Source of the DNA: Actinophytocola sp.
Lineage (GTDB): Bacteria > Actinomycetota > Actinomycetes > Mycobacteriales > Pseudonocardiaceae
Direction: 5' to 3'
NCBI GenBank assembly: GCA_009379975.1
Contig: WHSS01000019.1
Coordinates: 1 to 36,343 of the forward strand
Length of the DNA stretch: 36,343 nt
Under the pieces are notes generated by a model. It did not search any database. It had not been told where the DNA came from and was given only the letters and a program-made list of their open reading frames with translations. This document shows, piece by piece, positions 1 through 10,015 of the stretch. Position 1 is the stretch's first letter, and the number at the start of each line of letters is the position of its first letter. Made by a program: the position numbers and the translations under genes.

Positions 1-184
1 CAAAAGTGCAGCTTGCCGTCCAGCCACATCGCGGGCAGTGGCGCTGGGCGAAACTCATCGGTGGCAACCGCTGCACACCCGGATGTTGACCTTGATGCGA
101 ACTGGTTGCTGGAGCAACCACACGGCCTCATGATCGACTCACCCAAAGGATTCGCTCATCGGAACCGGCCGATACCGTCGCGGC
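1..184. other. Left edge, no firm gene
   Basis: No convincing complete gene lies here. On the minus strand two overlapping frames run off the left edge. One starts with ATG at 58-56 and reads MSFAQRHCPRCGW, which has a zinc-ribbon look (CPRC). The other starts with ATG at 29-27 and reads MWLDGKLHF. Neither has a clear ribosome binding site, and only 9 to 19 codons are visible, so neither can be assigned. The plus-strand open frame from 13 has no family resemblance. A weak -10 (TACCGT, 173-178) lies six bases before the ATG of the thioesterase gene at 185. Confidence 0.3.
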
Positions 185-607
185 ATGACGGAAACACGAC
201 AGCGGATCGTGCGGATGCCGCTGAAGGTGCGGTTCCACGAGTGTGACCCGCAGGGAGTGGTGTTCAACGCGCACTATCTCGCCTACGCCGACATGGCCAG
301 CTTCGAATGCCTGAACGCGCTGTTCGGCTCGGTCACCGAGCTCCATCGGATGGGCGTCGACCTGGTGGTCGCCGAGTCGAACGTGCGCTACCTCGCCGCG
401 TGCCGGTTCGGCGACGACGTACTGGTCGACAGCTATGTCGACCGGGTCGGGAACACGTCGCTGGTGCTGCGGTTCGACATGCGCCGTGCCGACGAGCCGG
501 TCGCCGAAGTGGTCAACCGGTACGTCTGGGTCGACCCGCGGTCGCTACGGCCGACACGGCCACCGGAGGCGGTACGCGATGCGTTCGTGCCGTACCAGCC
601 GCAATGA
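185..607 (+). CDS. Acyl-CoA thioesterase, 4HBT hotdog family
   Basis: This 140-residue protein has the length and pattern of a single hotdog-fold thioesterase of the 4-hydroxybenzoyl-CoA thioesterase / YbgC type. The diagnostic stretch is RFHECDPQGVVFNAHYLAY (residues 16-34), where Asp21 is the expected catalytic acid and the following Gly-Val-Val-Phe-Asn-x-x-Tyr forms the substrate loop. Family members hydrolyse acyl-CoA esters in the cytoplasm; the substrate cannot be read from sequence. The ATG at 185 lacks a Shine-Dalgarno sequence but lies six bases after a possible -10 (TACCGT), so it may be leaderless. It ends 65 bases before furA and could be transcribed independently. There is no sign of truncation. 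Confidence 0.85.
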   Translation: MTETRQRIVRMPLKVRFHECDPQGVVFNAHYLAYADMASFECLNALFGSVTELHRMGVDLVVAESNVRYLAACRFGDDVLVDSYVDRVGNTSLVLRFDMRRADEPVAEVVNRYVWVDPRSLRPTRPPEAVRDAFVPYQPQ

Positions 608-631
608 CCTGATAGGCGGGCGCGCCGCGCC

Positions 632-672
632 GAATCTTGATTGATTCCAGAAAACGTGCCAGACTTCGGCTT
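632..672 (+). promoter_or_regulatory. furA promoter and probable FurA operator
   Basis: An AT-rich island in GC-rich DNA. The arms GAATC (632-636) and GATTC (643-647) form an inverted repeat around TTGATT (637-642), which also serves as a good -35. Seventeen bases later CAGACT (660-665) fits a -10, and seven bases after it comes GTG at 673. Autoregulation of furA through an AT-rich box overlapping its promoter is established in mycobacteria and Streptomyces; assigning this box to FurA is by analogy. Confidence 0.6.
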
Positions 673-1104
673 GTGCCCACGACATCGGACTTCGAGCGCA
701 TGCTGCGCGGGGTGGACCTGCGTGTGACGCGTCCTCGGGTAGCCGCGCTGTCCGCGGTGCACGACCATCCGCACGCCGACACGGACTCGATCATCGGTGT
801 CGTGCGTGAGGATCTTGGTGACGTCTCCCACCAGGCCGTCTACGACGTGCTGCGGGCGCTGACCGCGGCGAGACTGGTGCGGCGCATCCAGCCGCCGGGC
901 TCCGTGGCCCGCTACGAGGCGCGGGTCGGGGACAACCACCATCACGTCGTGTGCCGGTCTTGCGGTGCTATCGCCGACGTCGACTGCGCCGTCGGCGCCA
1001 AGCCCTGCTTGACCGCTTCCGACGACCACGGCTTCGCGATCGACGAGGCCGAAGTCATCTACTGGGGCCTGTGTCCCGACTGCTCCACCGCAACAAGTTC
1101 CTGA
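673..1104 (+). CDS. furA: Fur-family peroxide-sensing repressor (FurA)
   Basis: Starting at GTG 673 this gives 143 residues, the usual Fur length. The N-terminal winged helix carries LRVTRPRVAAL and the recognition-helix region VSHQAVYDVLRAL. The C-terminal dimerisation domain has the histidine-rich metal site DNHHHVVC followed by the CRSC and CPDC pairs that normally hold structural zinc. The open frame extends upstream to 637, but those 12 codons overlap the apparent promoter, so the GTG, possibly leaderless, is preferred. It sits 30 bases before katG on the same strand. In actinobacteria FurA represses itself and katG until oxidised, and this gene order is the classic one. The function is firm at family level; peroxide rather than iron sensing is inferred from the katG linkage. 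Confidence 0.93.
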   Translation: MPTTSDFERMLRGVDLRVTRPRVAALSAVHDHPHADTDSIIGVVREDLGDVSHQAVYDVLRALTAARLVRRIQPPGSVARYEARVGDNHHHVVCRSCGAIADVDCAVGAKPCLTASDDHGFAIDEAEVIYWGLCPDCSTATSS

Positions 1105-3378
<2,274 letters not shown>

Positions 3379-3397
3379 TCGCCGCCTGATCCGGTAG

Positions 3398-3452
3398 CGA
3401 GCCCAAGGACCCCTTGAGTGCCAATGCGGCACCCGAAGAGTCCTTGGGCTCG
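3398..3452 (+). terminator. katG terminator, copy 1 of repeat family 1
   Basis: A perfect 13-base inverted repeat (CGAGCCCAAGGAC at 3398-3410, complement at 3440-3452) encloses a second small stem GTGCC/GGCAC (3418-3422 and 3427-3431), followed by TTTG. It starts 20 bases after the katG stop, as expected for an intrinsic terminator. The same layout recurs at 5789, 18536 and 32671, so it is also a member of a dispersed repeat family. Confidence 0.8.
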
Positions 3453-3468
3453 TTTGCTGCGCGCGGGT

Positions 3469-3507
3469 ACAAAACAAGTTGACTAGCTTGTTTTGTTCGA
3501 CTCGTTG
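3469..3507 (+). promoter_or_regulatory. Palindromic operator and -35 of the acyl-CoA synthetase gene
   Basis: ACAAAACAAG (3469-3478) and CTTGTTTTGT (3487-3496) form a perfect 10-base inverted repeat around an 8-base centre. The centre contains TTGACT (3479-3484), a near-consensus -35, so a bound dimer would block RNA polymerase. A -10 would fall near 3502-3507, but its sequence is poor. The symmetry and size suit a TetR-family dimer, and a TetR gene lies just beyond the synthetase gene; that pairing is inferred. Confidence 0.6.
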
Positions 3508-3563
3508 TGGTGAACTGTTGGGCACGTCACACAGCAAGCTCGCATGTTGGAAGGGACCGCGTC

Positions 3564-5132
3564 ATGACCGTCACCACGCCGCATCGGGTTGAGTTCATCT
3601 CCGATCGCCTCGCTCAGTGGGCGCAGGCCAAGCCCGATGAGGAGGCGATCAGCTACGGCGATCGGCAATGGTCGTGGGCCGAGTTGCACGAGCGGGTGAC
3701 GCGGGTCGCCGGCGGGCTCGCGGGATTGGGCCTCGGCCGGGGCGACCGAGTCGCATTTCTCGACAAAAACAATCCTGCGTGCTTGGAAGTGAGTTTCGGA
3801 GCCGGGTTGCTGGGTGCGGTCAACGCCGTCGTCAACTGGCGGCTCGCGGGCGACGAGCTGGACTACGTGATCAACGACTCCGGCGCGACGGTGCTGTTCG
3901 TCGGCGCCGAGCTGTTGCCTGCGATCGAGGCGATCCGCGCCAAGCTCAGCAACGTCGAACAGGTCGTCGTGGTGGGCGGCGACGACGACGGCTACGAGGC
4001 GTTCGTCGCTGGGGCCGAGCCGGCCGAACGGCTGCCAGAGGTATCACCCGACGACCTCTGGCTGGTGATGTACAGCTCCGGCACCACCGGCCGGCCCAAG
4101 GGTGTGATGCTCAGCCACCGCAACATCGTCACGCACACCGAGAACGTCGGGCCGGCGCTGCCGTTCGAGTCAGGCGACCGCAACCTGGTGGCCATGCCGC
4201 TGTTCCACGTCGGTGGCACCTGCTACGCCCTGTTCGGCATCCACGCGGGCGTGCCGAGCACGATGACCCGCGAGCCCGATCCGGCGTCGCTGTTCGCCGC
4301 CTTCGCCGCCGGCGTCACGCACGCGTTCCTGGTGCCCGCCGTGATCTCCGCCGTCTTCGCCGCCGGGGAGAAGGCTGTCGCGGCGCTGTCCGGGTTGAAA
4401 TACCTCATCTACGGCGCGGCGCCGATGCCGCTGCCGTTGCTACGCAAGGCGCTCTCGGCCTGGCCACGGATGAACCTCATCCAGGTGTACGGGCAGACCG
4501 AGCTGGCCGGTGTGATCACGACACTCGACCCGGCCGCGCACCGGGATGACGCTCGGCCGGAGCGGCTGGCCTCGGCAGGCACCTTGGTACCCGGCGCCGA
4601 AATGCGGGTGGTCGACCCGGCCACCGGGCACGACGTCGCGGGAGGGGAGGCGGGGGAGCTGTGGTTCCGCTCGCCGCAGCGGATGCTGGGCTACCTGAAC
4701 CGCCCCGAGGCCACCGCCGAGACGATCGTCGAGGACGGCTGGCTGCGTACCGGCGACATCGGCCACGTCGACGATGGCGGTTTCGTGTTCGTCTCGGACC
4801 GGATCAGGGACATGATCATCACCGGCGGTGAGAACGTGTACTCACCCGAGGTCGAGCAGGCCCTGGCGGCGCATCCCGCGGTCGCCGAAGTCGCCGTCAT
4901 CGGCGTCCCCGATGACCACTGGGGTGAGTCGATCAAGGCCTACGTCGCCCTGTTGCCCGGGCAGACCGCCGAGGCGGACGAGCTGCTCGCCTTCACCCGT
5001 GAACGACTGGCAGGCTACAAGTGCCCCAGAACCGTGGAGCTCATCGAAGCGCTGCCGCGCAACCCGAGCGGCAAGATCCTCAAGCGCGAACTGCGCAAGC
5101 CGTTCTGGGAAGGCCGGGAGCGACAGGTCTGA
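3564..5132 (+). CDS. AMP-binding fatty acyl-CoA synthetase (FadD-like)
   Basis: This 522-residue protein belongs to the class I adenylate-forming family. It carries the ATP-binding loop SSGTTGRPKG (171-180), the VYGQTE motif, the hinge region GWLRTGDIGHVDDGG, and the C-terminal KDMIITGG-type segment (here RDMIITGGENVYSPEVE) ahead of NPSGKILKREL with the catalytic lysine. Such enzymes activate a carboxylic acid as the acyl-adenylate and transfer it to coenzyme A. Overall length and motif spacing resemble FadD3/FadD13-type enzymes, but the chain length of the substrate cannot be read. ATG 3564 is chosen because GGAAGGGA (3549-3556) lies seven bases upstream; an in-frame start at 3507 would add 19 atypical residues. 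A palindromic operator lies upstream, and a TetR gene follows after 44 bases. Confidence 0.9.
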   Translation: MTVTTPHRVEFISDRLAQWAQAKPDEEAISYGDRQWSWAELHERVTRVAGGLAGLGLGRGDRVAFLDKNNPACLEVSFGAGLLGAVNAVVNWRLAGDELDYVINDSGATVLFVGAELLPAIEAIRAKLSNVEQVVVVGGDDDGYEAFVAGAEPAERLPEVSPDDLWLVMYSSGTTGRPKGVMLSHRNIVTHTENVGPALPFESGDRNLVAMPLFHVGGTCYALFGIHAGVPSTMTREPDPASLFAAFAAGVTHAFLVPAVISAVFAAGEKAVAALSGLKYLIYGAAPMPLPLLRKALSAWPRMNLIQVYGQTELAGVITTLDPAAHRDDARPERLASAGTLVPGAEMRVVDPATGHDVAGGEAGELWFRSPQRMLGYLNRPEATAETIVEDGWLRTGDIGHVDDGGFVFVSDRIRDMIITGGENVYSPEVEQALAAHPAVAEVAVIGVPDDHWGESIKAYVALLPGQTAEADELLAFTRERLAGYKCPRTVELIEALPRNPSGKILKRELRKPFWEGRERQV

Positions 5133-5176
5133 ACCCGCGCTGCCGTAGGTTCAGGTGAGTGAGAATGGAGAAATGA

Positions 5177-5779
5177 GTGGTCAACCCGGCGGTGCGTGAG
5201 CCCCAGCAGGAGCGGGGATGGGCCACCCGGCAGCGCATCCTCGAAGCGGCGATCGAATCACTGGCCGAGCTCGGCTGGACCGCCAGCACCGTCGCGGTGA
5301 TCGCCAACCGGGCCGGTGTCTCCCGCGGTGCGACGCAACACCACTTCCCGACCAGGGAGTCGCTGTTCGCCGCGGCCGTGGAGTACGTGACCGAGATCCG
5401 GCTCGACGAGATCCGCCGCGGCGCGGCCGAACTCCCCTCCGGCCCGCGCCGGACCGAAGCGATCCTGACCATGCTCGCCGGCCTCTATACGGGCACGCTG
5501 TTCAAGGCGACCCTGCACATGTGGGTCGCGGCCGCCACCGAGCCTGCCTTGCACGATCTCGTCGTCCGACTCGAGCGGCATGTCGGCAGGCAAGCCCACC
5601 GCGCCGCCATCGATCTGCTCGGCGCCGACGAAGCCGCGCCCGGCGTCCGGCAGACCGTCCAAGGCGCTCTCGACATGGCCCGCGGGCTCGGCCTCGCCAA
5701 CCTGCTCACCGACGACACCAACCGCCGCGAACCCATCCTCCGCCGCTGGGCGCAGATCCTGGAGCACGTGCTCCGATAA
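5177..5779 (+). CDS. TetR-family transcriptional regulator
   Basis: A 200-residue TetR-type repressor. The N-terminal helix-turn-helix is clear: TRQRILEAAIESLAELGW, then TVAVIANRAGVSRGATQHHF, then a typical F-x-x-x-x-x-L start of the ligand domain. The all-helical C-terminal region gives no ligand clue. The start is GTG 5177, with GGAG (5167-5170) six bases upstream. It lies on the same strand 44 bases after the acyl-CoA synthetase gene, which suggests cotranscription and control of that gene by an acyl-CoA or related ligand; this is inference. The palindrome at 3469-3496 is the best candidate operator. Confidence 0.9.
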   Translation: MVNPAVREPQQERGWATRQRILEAAIESLAELGWTASTVAVIANRAGVSRGATQHHFPTRESLFAAAVEYVTEIRLDEIRRGAAELPSGPRRTEAILTMLAGLYTGTLFKATLHMWVAAATEPALHDLVVRLERHVGRQAHRAAIDLLGADEAAPGVRQTVQGALDMARGLGLANLLTDDTNRREPILRRWAQILEHVLR

Positions 5780-5788
5780 CGCCGCAAG

Positions 5789-5821
5789 CGAGCCGAAGGG
5801 GTCCTCGAGTGCCTATATGGC
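5789..5821 (+). repeat. Truncated copy 2 of repeat family 1
   Basis: Starts ten bases after the TetR stop and matches the left half plus core of the family (CGAGCCGAAGG, then GAGTGCCTATATGGC), but the right arm is missing. After 5821 the sequence is instead the coding remnant of a LysR gene on the other strand. Without its right arm it cannot form the full terminator hairpin. Confidence 0.65.
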
Positions 5822-5893
5822 CGCCGCACGGGTGAGGTTGCCCTCTTCCGCCACCGCGATGAAGTAGCGCAGCAGGCGGGTATCGACATCCAT
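5813..5893 (-). pseudogene. 5' remnant of a LysR-family regulator gene
   Basis: Reading leftwards from ATG at 5893-5891 gives MDVDTRLLRYFIAVAEEGN followed by LTRAAAI and a TAG stop at 5815-5813. The first 24 or so residues are a textbook start of a LysR helix-turn-helix domain, where family members continue with AAxxLxVSQPALS. Here the match ends exactly where the repeat-family-1 sequence begins, and the stop codon lies in the repeat core. Roughly 270 residues are missing. The remnant is divergent from the DoxX-like gene, the usual position of a LysR regulator relative to its target. Confidence 0.75.
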
Positions 5894-5980
5894 GCCATCA
5901 GGTTATAGATGCAGGTATTGGACGCGCATCCGCCTGCTCGGCGAAACTTTGATGACGTGCGCGCAGGAGAGGGGCCAGAA

Positions 5981-6331
5981 ATGTTCACCGCGTATGTCGT
6001 GGTTACCGCCATTACCGTCGGCGCGAATGTCGCGATCGTGGTCGCGGACTTCGCGCGGGCCCGATTCGTCGTCGACAACTCGATCGAGGTCGGTGTGCCA
6101 CAGTCCTGGCTTCCTTACCTCGGCACACTCAAAGGCGCCGGAGCCGTCGGTCTCATCCTCGGCCTCGCTGGAGTACCTGTCATCGGGATCGCCGCCGCGA
6201 TCGGTCTGGTGCTGTTCTACATCGGAGCCGTCGCCGCACATGTCCGCGCCCGCGTGTTCTACAACATCGCGTTCCCCGGCGGGTTCCTCGCACTGGCCGT
6301 CGGCTCACTCGTCATCGGCCTCGCGCAATAG
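5981..6331 (+). CDS. DoxX-like small membrane protein
   Basis: Starting at ATG 5981, with AGGAGAGGGG at 5965-5974, this encodes 116 residues with four hydrophobic segments: an N-terminal one (TAYVVVTAITVGANVAIVV), two in the middle (around GAVGLILGLAGVPVIGIAAA and AIGLVLFYIGAVAAH) and a C-terminal one (FLALAVGSLVIGLA). The motif WLPYLGTLKGAGAVGLILGL is typical of DoxX-like (DUF4260/DoxX_2-type) membrane proteins, which often have a LysR or TetR regulator beside them. The biochemical role of the family is poorly defined. The longer in-frame start at 5909 lacks a binding site and would overlap the divergent promoter region. The gene converges with the fumarase gene; a family 2 repeat lies between them. 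Confidence 0.8.
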   Translation: MFTAYVVVTAITVGANVAIVVADFARARFVVDNSIEVGVPQSWLPYLGTLKGAGAVGLILGLAGVPVIGIAAAIGLVLFYIGAVAAHVRARVFYNIAFPGGFLALAVGSLVIGLAQ

Positions 6332-6344
6332 GTCACCAGCCGGG

Positions 6345-6391
6345 GTCGTGAGTGCTCAGGCGTGCGGGAGCACGGACTTTCACGCACGACG
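6345..6391. repeat. Repeat family 2, copy A, between convergent genes
   Basis: A 47-base unit starting GTCGTGAGTGCT and ending TTTCACGCACGACG. It matches 15994-16040 at 44 of 47 positions. The ends are inverted (GTCGTGAGTG against CACGCACGAC, one mismatch), so it can fold into a hairpin readable from either strand. It lies between the stops of the DoxX-like gene and the fumarase gene, which fits a bidirectional terminator. Confidence 0.75.
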
Positions 6392-6411
6392 ACGATGGTG
6401 GCCGTGGCGCC

Positions 6412-8070
<1,659 letters not shown>

Positions 8071-8106
8071 GGCCAAAACCGTACCTCGCCGCGTGGCCGG
8101 CCCAAC
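8071..8106 (-). promoter_or_regulatory. Leaderless promoter of the fumarase gene
   Basis: On the minus strand TACGGT (8083-8078) is followed by seven bases and then the GTG at 8070, placing transcription start at or next to the start codon. The -35 is weak (TTGGGC at 8105-8100, spacing 16). No Shine-Dalgarno sequence is close enough to the GTG. Confidence 0.45.
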
Positions 8107-8125
8107 GGCCTGTTCGGAAGTTAGT

Positions 8126-8163
8126 CGGAAGGCCGGGCCCACCCCGACGGACCCGACCTTCCG
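8126..8163 (-). terminator. Hairpin between the sigma-factor and fumarase genes
   Basis: CGGAAGGCCGGG (8126-8137) and CCCGACCTTCCG (8152-8163) pair over 12 positions with one wobble and a 14-base loop. It lies 190 bases beyond the stop of the sigma-factor gene and just upstream of the fumarase promoter, so it could end transcription from the sigma gene. There is no U-tract, and termination is inferred. Confidence 0.45.
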
Positions 8164-8350
8164 GGGAACGCGGCTGAAGGCCGGTGGCCCAACCGCGAAG
8201 TCCCAGCCCTACGCGGGCTAGACAACAAGCAAGCGATTGACTCGCCCCTTCGACGGTGCCGTGATCGGCCTCACAAGTCAACGCTGCCGAACGGGTTCAC
8301 AGCGTTCTCTCAGAGTGATGGCCGCCGGGCGGCCGGGTGATCAACGGAGG

Positions 8351-9379
8351 TCAGCTGGCGTAGGCGCGGAGCCGATCCGCGCGCTCGCCCTGCCGCAGCT
8401 TCGACATGACTTCGCGCTCGATCTGGCGCACCCGCTCGCGGGAGAGCCCGAAATGCCTGCCTATCTGGTCGAGGGTCCGGGGCTGCCCGTCGTCGATGCC
8501 GTAGCGCAGCCGGATGACGTGCTGCTCCCGGTCTTCGAGCGTGGACAGTACGCGCCGCAGGTCTTCCTGCAGGATCCCGGAGATCACCGCGGTCTCCGCG
8601 TCGGTGGCTTCGCCGTCCTCGATGAAGTCGCCCAGCGGAGCGTCTTCCTCCGTGCCGACCGGCATGTCGAGACTGACTGGGTCCCTGGCGTGGTCGAGCA
8701 GCTTGGCGATCTTGTGCTCGGGGATGCCCGACTCAGTGGCGAGCTCCTCGTGCGTCGCTTCCCGGCCCAACTGCTGGTGCAGATCGCGCTTGATCCGGCT
8801 GAGCTTGTTGACCTGCTCGACGAGGTGCACCGGCAGCCGGATGGTGCGGCCCTGATCGGCCATACCGCGGGTAATGGCCTGCCGGATCCACCAGGTCGCG
8901 TAGGTGGAGAACTTGAAGCCCTTGGTGTAGTCGAACTTCTCGACGGCACGGATCAGCCCGAGGTTGCCCTCCTGGATCAGGTCGAGCAGCGGCATGCCGC
9001 GGCCGGTGTAGCGCTTGGCGAGCGAGACGACCAGCCGGAGGTTCGCTTCGAGCAGGTGATCCTTGGCGCGGGAACCGTCACGCACCAAAGCCCGCAGCTC
9101 CGAGCGGCGCTTGGTGGAGAGCTGTTGCTGGGTGTCGAGCATGTGCTGGGCGAATACCCCGGCCTCGATCCGCTTCGCGAGCGAGACCTCGTCGGCGGCC
9201 GTGAGCAGCGCGGTCTTACCGATCCCGTTCAGGTAAACCCGAACCAGGTCGGCGGAGGGCCCCTGGGCGTCGAGATCCGGCTGCTCGGAATGCAGACCTT
9301 GCTGCGTCGGCAGCACTGCCGCGACGGCGTCCTCGATCGACGTCGAGCGAGTGTCGCGGTCGAGTGTCTTCACGGACAT
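8351..9379 (-). CDS. sigB: Group 2 sigma-70 factor (SigB/HrdB-like)
   Basis: A 342-residue primary-like sigma factor. It contains region 1.2 ([20 protein letters not shown]), the near-invariant region 2 ([54 protein letters not shown]), region 3 and the region 4 helix-turn-helix ([20 protein letters not shown]). It lacks the long acidic N-terminal region 1.1 of the housekeeping factor, which argues for a non-essential SigB-like factor. The start is ATG 9379-9377, with AGGGGAGG (9394-9387) about seven bases upstream; the frame runs open to 9502, but the added residues are not sigma-like. A stress-type promoter precedes it. The gene likely directs RNA polymerase to stationary-phase and stress promoters; the name sigB is by closest role. 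Confidence 0.92.
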   Translation of the reverse strand: MSVKTLDRDTRSTSIEDAVAAVLPTQQGLHSEQPDLDAQGPSADLVRVYLNGIGKTALLTAADEVSLAKRIEAGVFAQHMLDTQQQLSTKRRSELRALVRDGSRAKDHLLEANLRLVVSLAKRYTGRGMPLLDLIQEGNLGLIRAVEKFDYTKGFKFSTYATWWIRQAITRGMADQGRTIRLPVHLVEQVNKLSRIKRDLHQQLGREATHEELATESGIPEHKIAKLLDHARDPVSLDMPVGTEEDAPLGDFIEDGEATDAETAVISGILQEDLRRVLSTLEDREQHVIRLRYGIDDGQPRTLDQIGRHFGLSRERVRQIEREVMSKLRQGERADRLRAYAS

Positions 9380-9462
9380 TCTCAGCCTCCCCTGGCACCC
9401 TGGCAACAGGCGTGGACGGATGGCCCGCCGCACGATCCGGCCGCTCTGGCCGGACACTCTGC

Positions 9463-9491
9463 ACAACGCCGTCACACGCGATTTCGTTCCC
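9463..9491 (-). promoter_or_regulatory. ECF-sigma-type promoter upstream of sigB
   Basis: On the minus strand GGGAAC (9491-9486) and CGTTGT (9468-9463) are separated by 17 bases. This matches the GGAAC / CGTT promoters read by SigE/SigH/SigR-like stress sigma factors, which drive sigB in mycobacteria. The leader to the ATG would be about 75 bases and starts near a small stem, CCGGCC/GGCCGG (9438-9453). The match is by eye. Confidence 0.55.
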
Positions 9492-9577
9492 GACGCGAAC
9501 AAGTTTTGTCGGTGAATTCCCGGTGCGATCCTCCACCAAACCTGAGGTTTTCCTGAGAGCGGCGGGCGCTGCCCCGG

Positions 9578-10015
9578 TCAGACTTCGATGATTACGGTGA
9601 AGGGTCCATCGTTGACGCTGTGCACCCGCATCATCGCGCCGAACCGCCCTGTCATTACATCGGCGCCTCGGCCGCGTAACTCCGCGACGACGGCGTCGAC
9701 CAACGGCTCCGCCACCTCCGGCCGTGCCGCGGCGGTCCACGACGGGCGCCGCCCCTTACGGGTGTCGCCGTAGAGGGTGAACTGGCTCACGACCAGCAAG
9801 GGAGCGGACGCGGTCGCGCAGGACCGCTCGTCGCGCAGAATTCGGAGTTCGTGCAGTTTGCGCGCCATGTGCGGCACCTGCGCCGTGGTGTCATCGGCAT
9901 GGACGCCGAGCAGGACCAGCAGGCCAGGCTCATCGATGGCGCCGACGACTTCATCCTCGACTTCATCCTCGACGGTGACCCGGGCTTCCAGCACCCGTGT
10001 GACGACGGCCTTCAT
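9578..10015 (-). CDS. dtd: D-aminoacyl-tRNA deacylase
   Basis: A 145-residue DTD protein that hydrolyses D-amino acids mischarged on tRNA. Both active-site motifs are visible: SQFTLYG (the catalytic SQFTL strand) and the C-terminal NDGPFTV, which corresponds to the family's N-x-G-P-F/V-T motif. The start MKAVVTRV is typical. The ATG at 10015 overlaps the stop of the methyltransferase gene by four bases (ATGA), so translation is probably coupled. The insertion EDEVEDEVVGA near residues 16-26 is slightly more acidic than usual but fits the beta-hairpin position. Length matches the family norm of about 145. Confidence 0.95.
   Translation of the reverse strand: MKAVVTRVLEARVTVEDEVEDEVVGAIDEPGLLVLLGVHADDTTAQVPHMARKLHELRILRDERSCATASAPLLVVSQFTLYGDTRKGRRPSWTAAARPEVAEPLVDAVVAELRGRGADVMTGRFGAMMRVHSVNDGPFTVIIEV

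Noticed and set aside
13-246. 77-codon plus-strand open frame overlapping the thioesterase start
   Set aside because: No binding site, no family resemblance, and it overlaps the better-supported gene at 185.
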